Source: CAYWRZ01 sp964460845
GTDB lineage: Bacteria; Bacteroidota; Bacteroidia; Flavobacteriales_D; UBA2798
Length of the DNA: 64,000 nt
Reading direction: 5' to 3'
NCBI GenBank assembly: GCA_964460845.1
Contig: CAYWRZ010000001.1
Location: forward strand, 124,001-188,000
Shown here: one piece after another, positions 15,186 through 24,120 of the stretch
Numbering within the stretch: position 1 is the first letter of the stretch
Layout: each line of letters starts with the position of its first letter
Notes under the pieces: model-generated
The model's input: only the letters and a program-made list of their open reading frames with translations
What the model was told of the DNA's origin: nothing
Databases searched by the model: none
Translations under genes and position numbers: made by a program

Positions 15186-16264
15186 CAGCGGCTCAGGGAA
15201 AGGTAAAAGCGTAATGCCTCACGTATCTCATCGGCCGTACAATCACAGTCGGTACGCGGACTACCGGGATCATCCAGCAACGTAAAGCGAATGCTTCCGT
15301 CGCGGTTCTTTTTATCGTGCCGCATAATTTCGAGCAGACGGTGAAAATCAATATCATCAAACCTCCAAAAGGGGTAATGCCGGGTCAGGAAGCCGCTTAT
15401 TTCTTCCAAACGGGACGAAGAAAGTTTTCCTTTTCGTTGCGAAAGCCAGCTCTCGCAGATAATACCAATCACTATCGCTTCTCCGTGCGTTAAAGGCTTG
15501 CGTCCACCTTCAAAAGACAGGCTCTCGACGGCATGACCTATAGTATGCCCCAGGTTGAGAATTTTACGGCGATCACGCTCAAAGGGATCTTCCAGCACAA
15601 TCGTATTCTTAAAATTGACCGAGCGGTAAATCAGGTCTTCCAGCTTATCCGGACGACTCAGATCGACCGATTGCACCTGCTGCCATTCTTCCACACCGGC
15701 CAGCAGCGCGTGTTTGATCACTTCTGCAAAACCCGACATGACCTCGCGTTTGCTAAGCGTAAGCAAAAATGCCGGATCGATAAACACCGCACGCGGGTAG
15801 CTGAAAAGTCCGACCATGTTTTTGAGTCCGCCGAGATCAACTCCTACCTTACCGCCTACCGAAGCATCGACCTGCGCAAGCAAGGTGGTTGGAATATGAA
15901 TATAAGGTATCCCTCTTTTATAGGTAGCGGCAATAAACCCTCCCATATCCGAAATCACCCCCCCGCCGAGGTTCACAAAAAGGCTGTGGCGATCGGCTCC
16001 CAGTTCAGCCAGCGCTTCCCAGATACGGGTGCAGATATCTATCGTTTTACTTTGCTCACCGCTCTCTATTTCAATAAGTTCGGCCTGCTGAAATGCTTCA
16101 AACGTTTCGACCAAACGCGGAAAGCAGCTTTGCAGTGAATTTTCATCCACCAGCACAAACTTCTTCGCTTTACTGAATTCGGTGCCGCTCACTAAATCCC
16201 GGAGCGGGGAGTCGGCCAATGGGCCTATATAAACCGGGTATCCGTCAGAGTGTAGGGTGTACAT
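15185..16264 (-). CDS. aroB: 3-dehydroquinate synthase
   Basis: The enzyme makes 3-dehydroquinate from DAHP using NAD+ and a divalent metal. The ATG at 16264 (MYTLHSDGYPVY) gives 359 residues, the family length. A frame extension to 16315 adds a hydrophobic stretch with no family match. Motifs: NLGGGVISDMGGFIAATYKRG near residue 95, the PTTLLAQVDASVGGKVGVD block, and the metal-binding HTIGHAVES and HGEA. It is translationally coupled to aroA, forming a two-gene shikimate operon, and divergent from proline dehydrogenase. Confidence 0.96.
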   Translation of the reverse strand: MYTLHSDGYPVYIGPLADSPLRDLVSGTEFSKAKKFVLVDENSLQSCFPRLVETFEAFQQAELIEIESGEQSKTIDICTRIWEALAELGADRHSLFVNLGGGVISDMGGFIAATYKRGIPYIHIPTTLLAQVDASVGGKVGVDLGGLKNMVGLFSYPRAVFIDPAFLLTLSKREVMSGFAEVIKHALLAGVEEWQQVQSVDLSRPDKLEDLIYRSVNFKNTIVLEDPFERDRRKILNLGHTIGHAVESLSFEGGRKPLTHGEAIVIGIICESWLSQRKGKLSSSRLEEISGFLTRHYPFWRFDDIDFHRLLEIMRHDKKNRDGSIRFTLLDDPGSPRTDCDCTADEIREALRFYLSLSR

Positions 16265-16343
16265 ACCTATGCTTGGTACTACAAGATACGGAAAATAAAA
16301 AAACAGGAGCCTCAAGGCATAGCATGAAATAAAAGCGGGTATG

Positions 16344-16351
16344 TATCTTTG
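16344..16351 (+). promoter_or_regulatory. -7 promoter element of the proline dehydrogenase gene
   Basis: TATCTTTG followed by CAGCC is an exact TAnnTTTG match 17 bp before the ATG, which implies a very short leader. No convincing -33 element is seen. Confidence 0.55.
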
Positions 16352-16368
16352 CAGCCGATTCGTACTTC

Positions 16369-17541
16369 ATGATCGCATTCGACAATACCGAAGTTGCTTT
16401 TGAAGGCAAAAGCAATAAAGACCTTCGCAGGGCTTACTGGCTCTTCAGGATTATGGCGCGACCGGCCATCGTAAAGGCAGGGAAACTCCTGACTATGCTG
16501 GCATTTAAGCTGCGTCTTCCTGTCAGGGGACTCATTAAGCGCACTATTTTCCGCCAGTTTTGCGGCGGAGAAACCATTGCTGAATGCGAGACCCGTATCG
16601 GCGATTTATCGCGTTATCACATCGGCACCATTCTCGATTATTCGGTCGAAGGGCAGCACGACGAATCGGGACTGGATCATACCGCCCAGGAAATTATCGC
16701 CACTACGCAGGTAGCACGGGGCAACAAGGCTATTCCGTTCTGCGTGTTTAAACTAACGGGAGTAGCCCGTTTTGCGCTGTTGGAAAAAGTAAGCGTCGAT
16801 GCCGAGCTGAGCGGCGAAGAGAAGCAAGAGTATCTTCGGGTTATCCAACGGGTGGACACTATCTGCCGGCATGCCGCCGAAGCAGACACGCCTGTATTTA
16901 TCGATGCCGAAGAAAGCTGGATTCAACCCGCCATCGACAGCCTGGCCCACTCCATGATGGGACGATACAATCGCGAAAAGGCCATTGTTTATAATACCAT
17001 ACAACTTTACCGTCACGACCGGATGGAGTTCTTCCGCGATGCTTTACAAAAAGCCAGACAGGGCGGTTACAAGCTGGGCGTAAAGCTGGTAAGGGGCGCA
17101 TACATGGAAAAAGAGCGCCGCCGGGCCGAAACGCTGGCTTACCCTTCTCCCATACAGCCCGACAAGGCCGCTACCGACCGTGACTATGACCTGTCGCTCC
17201 GTTTTGCGGTAGAAAACCTCAACGATATTGCCTTGTGTGCAGGGACGCACAACGAAGCCAGCACCCTATACCTGACCGAGCTTATGCACACACACCAAAT
17301 CGCACCTTCCGATCCGCGTGTGTTTTTTTCGCAATTATTAGGCATGAGCGATCACATCAGCTACAACCTGGCCAAAGAAGGCTACCTTGTAGCCAAATAC
17401 GTTCCCTACGGGCCTGTGAGAGAAGTACTCCCTTACCTGTTCCGCAGGGCCGAAGAAAATACTTCCGTAAAAGGCCAGACCGGCCGGGAGCTTAGCCTGA
17501 TCATTAAAGAACGGCAAAGAAGAAAGCGGGTAAGCAACTGA
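16369..17541 (+). CDS. putA: Proline dehydrogenase
   Basis: This FAD-dependent enzyme oxidises proline to pyrroline-5-carboxylate. The 390 residues form a stand-alone PRODH domain with no aldehyde dehydrogenase part. The family signature is at VKLVRGAYMEKERRRAE, with DAEESWIQPAIDSLA earlier and AGTHNEAS plus the C-terminal PYGPVREVLPYLFRRAEEN, which binds proline and flavin. The length and the substitution-rich N-terminus match the Bacteroidota form. The P5C dehydrogenase partner is not adjacent. The gene is monocistronic and divergent from aroB. Confidence 0.93.
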   Translation: MIAFDNTEVAFEGKSNKDLRRAYWLFRIMARPAIVKAGKLLTMLAFKLRLPVRGLIKRTIFRQFCGGETIAECETRIGDLSRYHIGTILDYSVEGQHDESGLDHTAQEIIATTQVARGNKAIPFCVFKLTGVARFALLEKVSVDAELSGEEKQEYLRVIQRVDTICRHAAEADTPVFIDAEESWIQPAIDSLAHSMMGRYNREKAIVYNTIQLYRHDRMEFFRDALQKARQGGYKLGVKLVRGAYMEKERRRAETLAYPSPIQPDKAATDRDYDLSLRFAVENLNDIALCAGTHNEASTLYLTELMHTHQIAPSDPRVFFSQLLGMSDHISYNLAKEGYLVAKYVPYGPVREVLPYLFRRAEENTSVKGQTGRELSLIIKERQRRKRVSN

Positions 17542-17629
17542 TTTTTGTCTTTTTATGACCCGTTTAAAATTCGGTAAAACGGGACGATATGCTTACTTTT
17601 AGCCTTTACAGTCAGTTGGCTGAACCTGA

Positions 17630-19588
17630 GTGATGAAACTGCCCCTGATTCTTTTTCTGCTTTTCCCCTTATTCGCCTTTTCACAGGCCGACAGCTCTTT
17701 CAGAATACTGGAAAGAGAAGTAAGACTGTATTCCCATTATGATTCGTTGGCTACTTTCCGGAAAGGTGAAAAAGCCATTCAATTAGCTCAACAGCAAAAT
17801 TATCCTACCGGCGAAGCACGTATAAGACTGCTTTACGGCAACTATTACTATTACCGCAACCAGCTTTCGCTGGCTAAGGAGCAATACTCGCTAGCACACC
17901 AGATAGCGCAGCAGGCGGGAGACATCAGCCTCCGCAACCTTTGTAGGATCAGGCTTACCTTTATCCTGGCCGACGAAGAAAGTCCGGAAGAAGCCATCGC
18001 TCTGTTTGCAGCTATCCTGCGCGAATCAAGGCAGTTGAACGACCCCATTAACAGTATCGAATGCCTCAACGCATTGGGGATCCTGTACGAAATGCAGAGG
18101 CAGTACGAAAAGTCCCTGCAATTGTATTTCGACGCATTGCGCATTGCCGAAGCGAGCAATAACGAACATTACGAAGCCATTATTCTCAATAATCTCGGGC
18201 TGCTTTGTGTAGAAAGCGGAGATATCGATGAGGCGGTAAAAGATTTTGCCCGGGCGCTTCCCTTAGCCGAAAAGACTTCTAATCCGAGGCTGGCCAGTAA
18301 CATCTATAACAACCTTGGTACGGTGTACCTCAGTCAAGGGAACTTTGAAGAGGCCGTTGCCCACTTTACCCGAAACCTTGACTACGCCAAACGCATCGGC
18401 CAGCCACGTGAAATGGGCGCCGCCTACGTCAATATGGCAAGCGCTTATACCCTGGCGGGCGAACCTAAGCAGGCCCTGGCGTATTACGACTCGGCCATCC
18501 ACGTGTTCGACAGCAAAGGACTTGTTTTCGGGCTCAGCGATGCCCTGGCGGGAAAAGCCGAAATCCTTATCCGCGAAGGACGTACCGGTCAGGCAGAAGC
18601 TCTGCTCGAAAGGGTACAGCTTGTTGCTGAACGCCAAAACGACTCGGAAATGTTGCTGCTCCACCAGCGTTTACATTCGGAACTGTTCGAGAAGCAGGGG
18701 CGGTATCACGACGCGTTACAGGCACACCGCACATTCGATCGGATGAGAGACAGCCTTTCGGAGGCCAGCAGCCGTGAAGCGATCATCGGTCTCCGGAAAA
18801 ACATACAAACCGAAAAAGAAAAAAACGAACTGACACGCGCGCTCAACCGGGAGCTTATCCTCAAGCAGGAAGCGGAGCTAAACCGTATCCATCAGGGCAT
18901 CTTGCTGGTTTCGATCATCGCCATTATTCTCGCTACCGGAGTTTTTTTGTATATTCGTTACATCGGCCGGATGCGGAAACAGCAGGAGTTTTTCTCTCGG
19001 CAGCTCATCGATAGAACCGAAGAAGAAAGAAGCCGAATTGCCCGCGATCTGCATGATGATTTGGGGCAGGCACTACTGGTCACCAAAGCAAAAATAGAAC
19101 GCAGCCCGCAGTCTGAAGTACTGACGCAAAACCTGGTGGAAGAGATGGGACTGCTCATTGAAAAAACGCGCAACCTGTCGCGACAGCTTTATCCCTCGTA
19201 CCTCGAAAAGATCGGTTTTATCCGTTCAGTAGCCCGTATGCTCGAACAGTTGCAAGAAAGCAGCTTCATTGAATGCAGCTATGAGATTGACAAAGATGCG
19301 GATGCGCTCCCGATTTCCTTTCAGACACATCTTTTCCGCATCACGCAGGAATGTGTGAACAACACGCTGCGCCATGCCGGTGCCACCGCATTAAAAGTAA
19401 GTCTGGAAAAAACAGGACAGGACTTTACTTTCACCTACCTCGACAATGGCCGGGGGCTGTCCAAAGCATCCTCTACCACGCGGGGAATGGGATTTCTCAG
19501 CATCCGTGAGCGCGCCAAAATGCTGGGAGGCGACCTCAGCATACAGGACTCTGGAGGCAAAGGTTTTAAACTGCTTATTAAATTTTGA
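17630..19588 (+). CDS. TPR-containing sensor histidine kinase (HisKA_3 type)
   Basis: This is a 652-residue membrane sensor. A signal peptide (residues 1-20) is followed by a periplasmic TPR array at about 40-380 (for example ECLNALGILYEMQRQYEKSL and AIILNNLGLLCVESGDIDEA) and a coiled coil. A transmembrane helix lies near 424-446, then a HisKA_3 dimerisation domain with phospho-acceptor His475 in RIARDLHDDLGQ. The HATPase_c domain has the N box TQECVNNTLRHAGA and the G boxes DNGRG and GMGFLSIRERA. It is followed after 9 bp by a NarL-type regulator, its evident partner. The ligand is unknown. Confidence 0.93.
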   Translation: MMKLPLILFLLFPLFAFSQADSSFRILEREVRLYSHYDSLATFRKGEKAIQLAQQQNYPTGEARIRLLYGNYYYYRNQLSLAKEQYSLAHQIAQQAGDISLRNLCRIRLTFILADEESPEEAIALFAAILRESRQLNDPINSIECLNALGILYEMQRQYEKSLQLYFDALRIAEASNNEHYEAIILNNLGLLCVESGDIDEAVKDFARALPLAEKTSNPRLASNIYNNLGTVYLSQGNFEEAVAHFTRNLDYAKRIGQPREMGAAYVNMASAYTLAGEPKQALAYYDSAIHVFDSKGLVFGLSDALAGKAEILIREGRTGQAEALLERVQLVAERQNDSEMLLLHQRLHSELFEKQGRYHDALQAHRTFDRMRDSLSEASSREAIIGLRKNIQTEKEKNELTRALNRELILKQEAELNRIHQGILLVSIIAIILATGVFLYIRYIGRMRKQQEFFSRQLIDRTEEERSRIARDLHDDLGQALLVTKAKIERSPQSEVLTQNLVEEMGLLIEKTRNLSRQLYPSYLEKIGFIRSVARMLEQLQESSFIECSYEIDKDADALPISFQTHLFRITQECVNNTLRHAGATALKVSLEKTGQDFTFTYLDNGRGLSKASSTTRGMGFLSIRERAKMLGGDLSIQDSGGKGFKLLIKF

Positions 19589-19597
19589 CACCATACC

Positions 19598-20260
19598 ATG
19601 AAATTTCTGGTAGCAGACGATCATCCCATATTCAGACGCGGACTCTGTGACATCCTTGCAGGTCGTTATGCCCATGCCGAATTTATCGAATGCGAAACCG
19701 GGCAGGAAGCCTTGCATATTCTGCGTAAAGAAAAACCCGAAATAGCGGTGCTGGATATTGATATGCCCCTGCTCAATGGGCTGGAAGTATGCCAAACGGC
19801 TTATCGCGAGAACCTTCCCTCGAAAATCATCATACTGACCATGCACAAAGACGCCGAAATGTTTAACAAAGCATTTTTATCGGGTGCACTCGGTTATGTG
19901 GTAAAAGACAATTCGGTAAGAAATCTGCTCGACTGTGTCGCTCAGGTATTACTCAATAAAAAATACATTGACCCCGTATTACAAGACTTTGCAGCACAAT
20001 ACACCGAAACCGATAAACGTAAAGCCGAATTGCGCGCGCTGCTACAATCTTTAACGCAGTCTGAGCTGAAAACCCTGCGCCTGGTAGCCAGCAACCACTC
20101 GTGCAGAGAAATTGCCGAATTACTTTTTGTCTCCGTAAAGACTGCCGAAAACTATCGATCAAGGGTTTGCAAAAAACTACAGCTCGACCCACGCAACAAC
20201 AGCTTACTTCATTGGGTAATGGAGCACCGGGATTTACTGCGCACCATACGCGAATTCTAA
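19598..20260 (+). CDS. NarL/FixJ-family response regulator
   Basis: This is a 220-residue regulator. The receiver domain spans residues 1-120, with acidic pocket DDHP at 7-10 and likely phospho-acceptor Asp53 in VLDIDMP. The LuxR-type helix-turn-helix at about 150-205 reads LTQSELKTLRLVASNHSCRE followed by IAELLFVSVKTAENYRSRVC. It sits 9 bp after the TPR sensor kinase gene, so the two form one operon. Targets are unknown; no matching operator could be identified. Confidence 0.94.
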   Translation: MKFLVADDHPIFRRGLCDILAGRYAHAEFIECETGQEALHILRKEKPEIAVLDIDMPLLNGLEVCQTAYRENLPSKIIILTMHKDAEMFNKAFLSGALGYVVKDNSVRNLLDCVAQVLLNKKYIDPVLQDFAAQYTETDKRKAELRALLQSLTQSELKTLRLVASNHSCREIAELLFVSVKTAENYRSRVCKKLQLDPRNNSLLHWVMEHRDLLRTIREF

Positions 20261-20332
20261 GTGTTTCTCTGCGCTTAATCAACCAAGCCTACCGCTCCTA
20301 CAACAATAGGGCTTTGAGGGGCTACCTCTCTT

Positions 20333-20361
20333 TTTGCCTGCTCAGAACACAGGTATATTTG
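20333..20361 (+). promoter_or_regulatory. Promoter facing a 14-codon reading frame
   Basis: TTTG, 17 nt, then TATATTTG: a full Bacteroidota -33/-7 pair on the plus strand. It lies in the 318-bp gap after the response regulator and reads toward a short frame at 20402-20446, with no plus-strand gene beyond it. Confidence 0.5.
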
Positions 20362-20401
20362 TTTTAAAGCAAACCCCTGAATCCTGAAAGGCTGACCCCC
20401 T

Positions 20402-20446
20402 ATGAAAAAAATCATTATCGAGCCCATCTTCTGTCATCAGAAATAA
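20402..20446 (+). other. Possible 14-residue peptide or start of a small RNA
   Basis: Downstream of the promoter at 20333-20361, about 40 nt from the predicted start site, is an ATG frame of 14 codons (MKKIIIEPIFCHQK). The next gene is on the opposite strand, so the transcript would be a short independent RNA or would run antisense into that gene's 3' end. The remaining gap (20447-20578) is AT-rich with no other recognisable feature. The call is speculative. Confidence 0.25.
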
Positions 20447-20578
20447 AGGCATTTCCAATTGCTTGCTGCTGGAATAAAAGCTTCGCTCTTTTTTCCTTTT
20501 AAAGAAACCCGTAACGAATCCCCAGTTTTTTTACACGATTTTCGTGTTTGCTGTGTGATTTTTAACGTAAGCTCGCGT

Positions 20579-21292
20579 TTATTTCTCTTCACAGGCACAA
20601 TCTTCCTCTTGCGCTTCCTGCAATTTGCTTACGTTCAAAATGCGACTTTTCTTTTCTGCCGCTTCCACCATAAACCGGTATTCTCCATTGACTATCGCAT
20701 ATAAAGGATGTGGGAGATTTCGCGGAAAACTTTCCTCAGGCAGGGCTTTTCCTTCTTGCACCAATTTACGCACCTGATCGTCGGTTAAGCCGTAACAATC
20801 AAGCTGGCACTTCGCTTTCCGTACCATGCTGAGTTCCCGATCAAGAAATAATTTCCGGATCATTTCATCGGGCATGCTCACCACCCGGGGATTGTCGTGA
20901 TTTAATCCTGCGCAGGCACATACTTCGGAAGAAAGTACGGCATCTACCTCCGCAAGGCTGTCGCGCAGTACGAAAGCAAGCTTGAACTCGGAACGGTCGG
21001 CTGCCCGTTGGCCTTTTATCACGTAAATCTTTGGTGTGGTATTAGGCTGACTTTCCGCAAACATCACTTCTCCTTCGCGGGTAGCGGTATAAAGATCCGT
21101 ATCCGTAATCCGATGGCAATCCATCACGCATTGCAACGAATCGCTACGCATAAGAATGGAGGATGTAAGCTGATTAAGCACCCGGTTACCGGGCAACCAG
21201 CCACAGCCGCGTCCCTGAAAAAGGAAAAAGGAAAGTAGCGTACCCAAACCTACACCTACCAGATAATAGCGTAACCGCTTCCAAAATTTCAT
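20579..21292 (-). CDS. Membrane-anchored protein with two diverged copies of one domain
   Basis: This is a 237-residue protein from the ATG at 21292 (MKFWKRLRYYLVGVGLG), with one N-terminal membrane segment. The rest is two related halves. Each begins with a Cys-bearing block (CVMDCHRITDTDLYTATREG; CQLDCYGLTDDQVRKLVQEG), continues with an acidic turn, a P-x-YxI/V strand (PKIYVIKG; PHPLYAIVNG) and a helix, and ends in a CAC motif (VCACAG; DCACEE). The pattern resembles DUF4258-type small domains, but I am not sure of the family. It starts 10 bp after the alanine dehydrogenase stop and is probably co-transcribed. Confidence 0.75.
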   Translation of the reverse strand: MKFWKRLRYYLVGVGLGTLLSFFLFQGRGCGWLPGNRVLNQLTSSILMRSDSLQCVMDCHRITDTDLYTATREGEVMFAESQPNTTPKIYVIKGQRAADRSEFKLAFVLRDSLAEVDAVLSSEVCACAGLNHDNPRVVSMPDEMIRKLFLDRELSMVRKAKCQLDCYGLTDDQVRKLVQEGKALPEESFPRNLPHPLYAIVNGEYRFMVEAAEKKSRILNVSKLQEAQEEDCACEEK

Positions 21293-21302
21293 GGGCGCAA
21301 AG

Positions 21303-22523
21303 TTACAGCGCAGCCGATAATAAATCAATGTCTTTGTAGGGAAGCCCAAAAGCCTCGCCCAGCACCGGATGCGTGAGTGTTCCGTTGAGAATATAAACGC
21401 CATTGCGAAAGCCGAGGTCGGATTTTATAAGCCGATCGCAGCCTCCCGCCTCACCAATGTTGATCAGCAGGGGACCAAAAATATTACTCAGGGCGAAAGA
21501 AGCGGTACGCGGTACGCGCGAAGCGATATTAGGCACACAATAATGAATCACACCGTACTTGACAAACACAGGATTAGTATGTGTGGTCACTCTCGACGTT
21601 TCAAAACATCCGCCCTGATCGATGCTTACGTCGATCAGCACGGAGCCTTCTTTAAGCTGTTGTATCATTCCTTCAGAAACCACACAGGGTGTGCGACCGG
21701 TCTTGGAACGGATAGCACCTATCACCACATCGGCCGTACGCATTGCTTTTTCAATAACCCGGGGCTGAATAATGGAAGTGTGCAAACGCACGCCTAAATC
21801 GTTCTGCAAACGACGCAGACGGTATTGCGAATTGTCGAATACTTTTACGGTAGCGCCCAGCCCTATAGCCGAACGCGTTGCGTATTCACCTACCGTACCG
21901 GCACCGAGAATCAGCACTTCGGTGGGCGTAATTCCCGATACGCCTCCCATAATCATTCCTTTGCCGTTATTGCTTTTGCTGAGGTATTCGGCAGCAATCA
22001 AAATTGCAGTAGTGCCGGCTATCTCACCCATAGAGCGAATAACGGGAAATATGCCTTCCTCATCACGCACATGCTCCCAGGCAATGGCAGTGATTTTTTT
22101 CTGCATCAATCGCTTCAGGGTATCTTTAGGCTGTACGTTCAGTTGCAGTGCCGAAAAAAGGGTCTGCCTCGGCTGCATCATACTGATCTCTTCGGCCGAA
22201 GGAGGTGCCACCTTCATCAGAATGTCGGCCTTATATACTTCAGACGCATCATAAGCAATCTGCGCGCCTGCTTCGCTGTATTCGTTGTCGGTAAAATTGG
22301 CCATCTTCCCGGCCTGCGTTTCCACGATTACGCGGTGTCCGTTACTGACCAGCAGCGCCACGGCATCGGGCACCAGCGCTACGCGGTTTTCCTGAAAAGA
22401 CGATTCACGCGGAATTCCGATGTAAAGACTTTTCTTGCAACGCCCTGTTTCAAGCATTTCTTCCTGTGGAACCCTTACGGCTTCCAGAGCCAGCGACTTG
22501 AGCGCCTCATGGGAAATTTTCAT
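21303..22523 (-). CDS. ald: Alanine dehydrogenase
   Basis: The enzyme interconverts L-alanine and pyruvate with NAD+ and ammonia. The ATG at 22523 (MKISHEALKSLALEAV) gives 406 residues; this start overlaps the tsaE stop by 4 bp. The family pattern is GIPRESSFQENRVALVPDAV near residue 38, the NAD motif VLILGAGTVGEYATRSAIGL near 190, and DVSIDQGGCFETSR. This Bacteroidota subtype is longer at the N-terminus than the Bacillus enzyme. The related NAD(P) transhydrogenase alpha subunit is less likely because the rest of the fold stays at dehydrogenase length. Confidence 0.87.
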   Translation of the reverse strand: MKISHEALKSLALEAVRVPQEEMLETGRCKKSLYIGIPRESSFQENRVALVPDAVALLVSNGHRVIVETQAGKMANFTDNEYSEAGAQIAYDASEVYKADILMKVAPPSAEEISMMQPRQTLFSALQLNVQPKDTLKRLMQKKITAIAWEHVRDEEGIFPVIRSMGEIAGTTAILIAAEYLSKSNNGKGMIMGGVSGITPTEVLILGAGTVGEYATRSAIGLGATVKVFDNSQYRLRRLQNDLGVRLHTSIIQPRVIEKAMRTADVVIGAIRSKTGRTPCVVSEGMIQQLKEGSVLIDVSIDQGGCFETSRVTTHTNPVFVKYGVIHYCVPNIASRVPRTASFALSNIFGPLLINIGEAGGCDRLIKSDLGFRNGVYILNGTLTHPVLGEAFGLPYKDIDLLSAAL

Positions 22524-22951
22524 CGGGGAAGGGTAATTATTCGTGCAATAGTAGATGGGATAACTTCGATCGTGACCTGTACGCAACCGGGTGGCAAAAG
22601 GTTATAAATTTTTTGCGGCCACTCGATGAAACAGTAGTGTCCGCTGTAAAAATACTCCTCGCAACCCATCGCCAATGCTTCTTCTTCCTGCTGAATGCGG
22701 TAAAAATCGAAATGATATACCGGCTCGCCGCTGTCGCTGCGATACTCGTTGACCAGGGCAAACGTAGGACTGGAAGTCTGCTCACGCACCCCCAACTGCT
22801 TACACAAGGCCGCAATAAAAGTAGTCTTACCGGCACCCATTTCTCCCTGAAAAGCAAATACCCGTGCCTCTTGGGCCGATTGCAACAAGCGGGCAGCCGC
22901 TTCTTCAAGCTGTGTAAGATTTTCTACAGTAAAAGCGTGTGGCTCCGGCAT
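22520..22951 (-). CDS. tsaE: tRNA threonylcarbamoyladenosine biosynthesis ATPase TsaE
   Basis: This P-loop ATPase of the TsaBDE complex is needed for t6A37 modification of ANN-decoding tRNAs. The ATG at 22951 (MPEPHAFTVENL) gives 143 residues, the family length. The Walker A is GEMGAGKTTF near residue 36, followed by the TSSPTFALVNEY signature and HFDFYRI; FIEWPQKI is the conserved C-terminal block. It overlaps the alanine dehydrogenase start, so the two are coupled. tsaB and tsaD are not in the window. Confidence 0.95.
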   Translation of the reverse strand: MPEPHAFTVENLTQLEEAAARLLQSAQEARVFAFQGEMGAGKTTFIAALCKQLGVREQTSSPTFALVNEYRSDSGEPVYHFDFYRIQQEEEALAMGCEEYFYSGHYCFIEWPQKIYNLLPPGCVQVTIEVIPSTIARIITLPR

Positions 22952-23004
22952 AAGCGCAAAAATACGGGTTTTTGGCACATCCCGGCACGCCGAAAAAAGA
23001 GGAA

Positions 23005-24024
23005 TCACTTCGCTGTTGGCCTACGCTGCCGATAGAAATTACAGGCGTGAAGAATCGATTCGTGAATAGGAATAAAAGGTTGCGGGGCAAATGCCTGCGC
23101 TTTGCGGTTATTGTAAGCAAACTGCTGGTATGCGCTACGCGCCGTTTCGCGGGTGATAAGCGGTGCGCCACCGAAAAAAAACCGACGGAGCTTTTCTATA
23201 CGCCAGGCCAAACCACTCCATACCGGAGCTACTGAAACAGAGGGTTTGTTCCGATCGAGCGCCACCGCAATGGAGTCGAATACCTCACGAAAAGGAAGGT
23301 TTTGAGCCACCAGCAGGTAACGCTGACCCGAAATGCCGCTTTTCATCAGTTCCGTCATCAGCCTGACTACATCACGCACATCGACAAAACCGGTAGAACC
23401 CGAAGTGTAATAGCGCAAGCCTTCGGCCACCTGACGAAACATGGCCGGACTGCCTCCGCTGCGCGAAGAAGGGCCAATGATGATCCCGGGATTGACAATC
23501 ACGGCATTCAGTCCTTCTTCTATACCACGCCATACTTCGCGTTCGGCATTGTATTTCGTAATGGCGTAATGTGAATTTTCGGGCGAATTTTTCCAAAGCG
23601 TACGCTCGTCGATAAGCGATTTATCGATGGTTTTACCCACAGCCGCCGTAGAGCTCACGTGGCAAAGCTTTTTAATGCCTGCATCTAGACAGGCGTTCAC
23701 CACATTGGCCGTGCCTTCTTCGTTAATCCGTTGCATCAATCGACGGTCGCGCGGATCAAAAGACACCAGTGCCGCACAGTGATACACATATTCTACACCT
23801 TCGAGCGCATCTTCGAGCGAAAAAAGATCGGTTACATCACCCTCTACCCATTCTATGCGCTGAAAAAGCGCCTCGTTGACATCGCCGTAATAAGCAAAAA
23901 CGGCTTTTACTTCCGACAGGTCGGCCGTTGCACGACGGATAGCACGCACATTTTCGCCCGCCGCAGCGAGCGTATAAAGCAGGTGCGTACCCACCAGTCC
24001 TGTACCTCCGGTAACCAAAATCAT
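23005..24024 (-). CDS. NAD-dependent epimerase/dehydratase family protein
   Basis: This is a 339-residue extended SDR. The Rossmann motif TGGTGLVGTHLL is at residues 5-16, the HCAALVSFDP segment near 81, a Ser/Thr catalytic position in CHVSSTAAVGK, and the YAITKYNAE Tyr-Lys pair near 152. The C-terminal third (SGQRYLLVAQNLPFREVFD) places it with dihydroflavonol reductase-like or 3-beta-HSD-like SDRs, not with nucleotide-sugar epimerases. The substrate is unknown. It is the first gene upstream of tsaE-ald, with a 53-bp gap, and is divergent from tyrS. Confidence 0.88.
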   Translation of the reverse strand: MILVTGGTGLVGTHLLYTLAAAGENVRAIRRATADLSEVKAVFAYYGDVNEALFQRIEWVEGDVTDLFSLEDALEGVEYVYHCAALVSFDPRDRRLMQRINEEGTANVVNACLDAGIKKLCHVSSTAAVGKTIDKSLIDERTLWKNSPENSHYAITKYNAEREVWRGIEEGLNAVIVNPGIIIGPSSRSGGSPAMFRQVAEGLRYYTSGSTGFVDVRDVVRLMTELMKSGISGQRYLLVAQNLPFREVFDSIAVALDRNKPSVSVAPVWSGLAWRIEKLRRFFFGGAPLITRETARSAYQQFAYNNRKAQAFAPQPFIPIHESILHACNFYRQRRPTAK

Positions 24025-24091
24025 GGCGTTAAAAGTACATAAAAAGCGTCTTGAAAAACGGGAACGGCTACGGTATGCGGGGCAAAAAATT

Positions 24092-24099
24092 TATCTTTG
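24092..24099 (+). promoter_or_regulatory. -7 promoter element of tyrS
   Basis: TATCTTTG on the plus strand ends 21 bp before the tyrS ATG at 24121. It also lies within the longer frame starting at 24097, which supports the downstream start. Confidence 0.55.
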
Positions 24100-24120
24100 A
24101 CGCCAAACAGAGTCCACACC

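Noticed and set aside
17559..17583. CCCGTTT / AAACGGG inverted repeat before the sensor kinase
   Set aside because: Seven-base arms with an 11-nt spacer and no T run; too weak to call a terminator or an operator.
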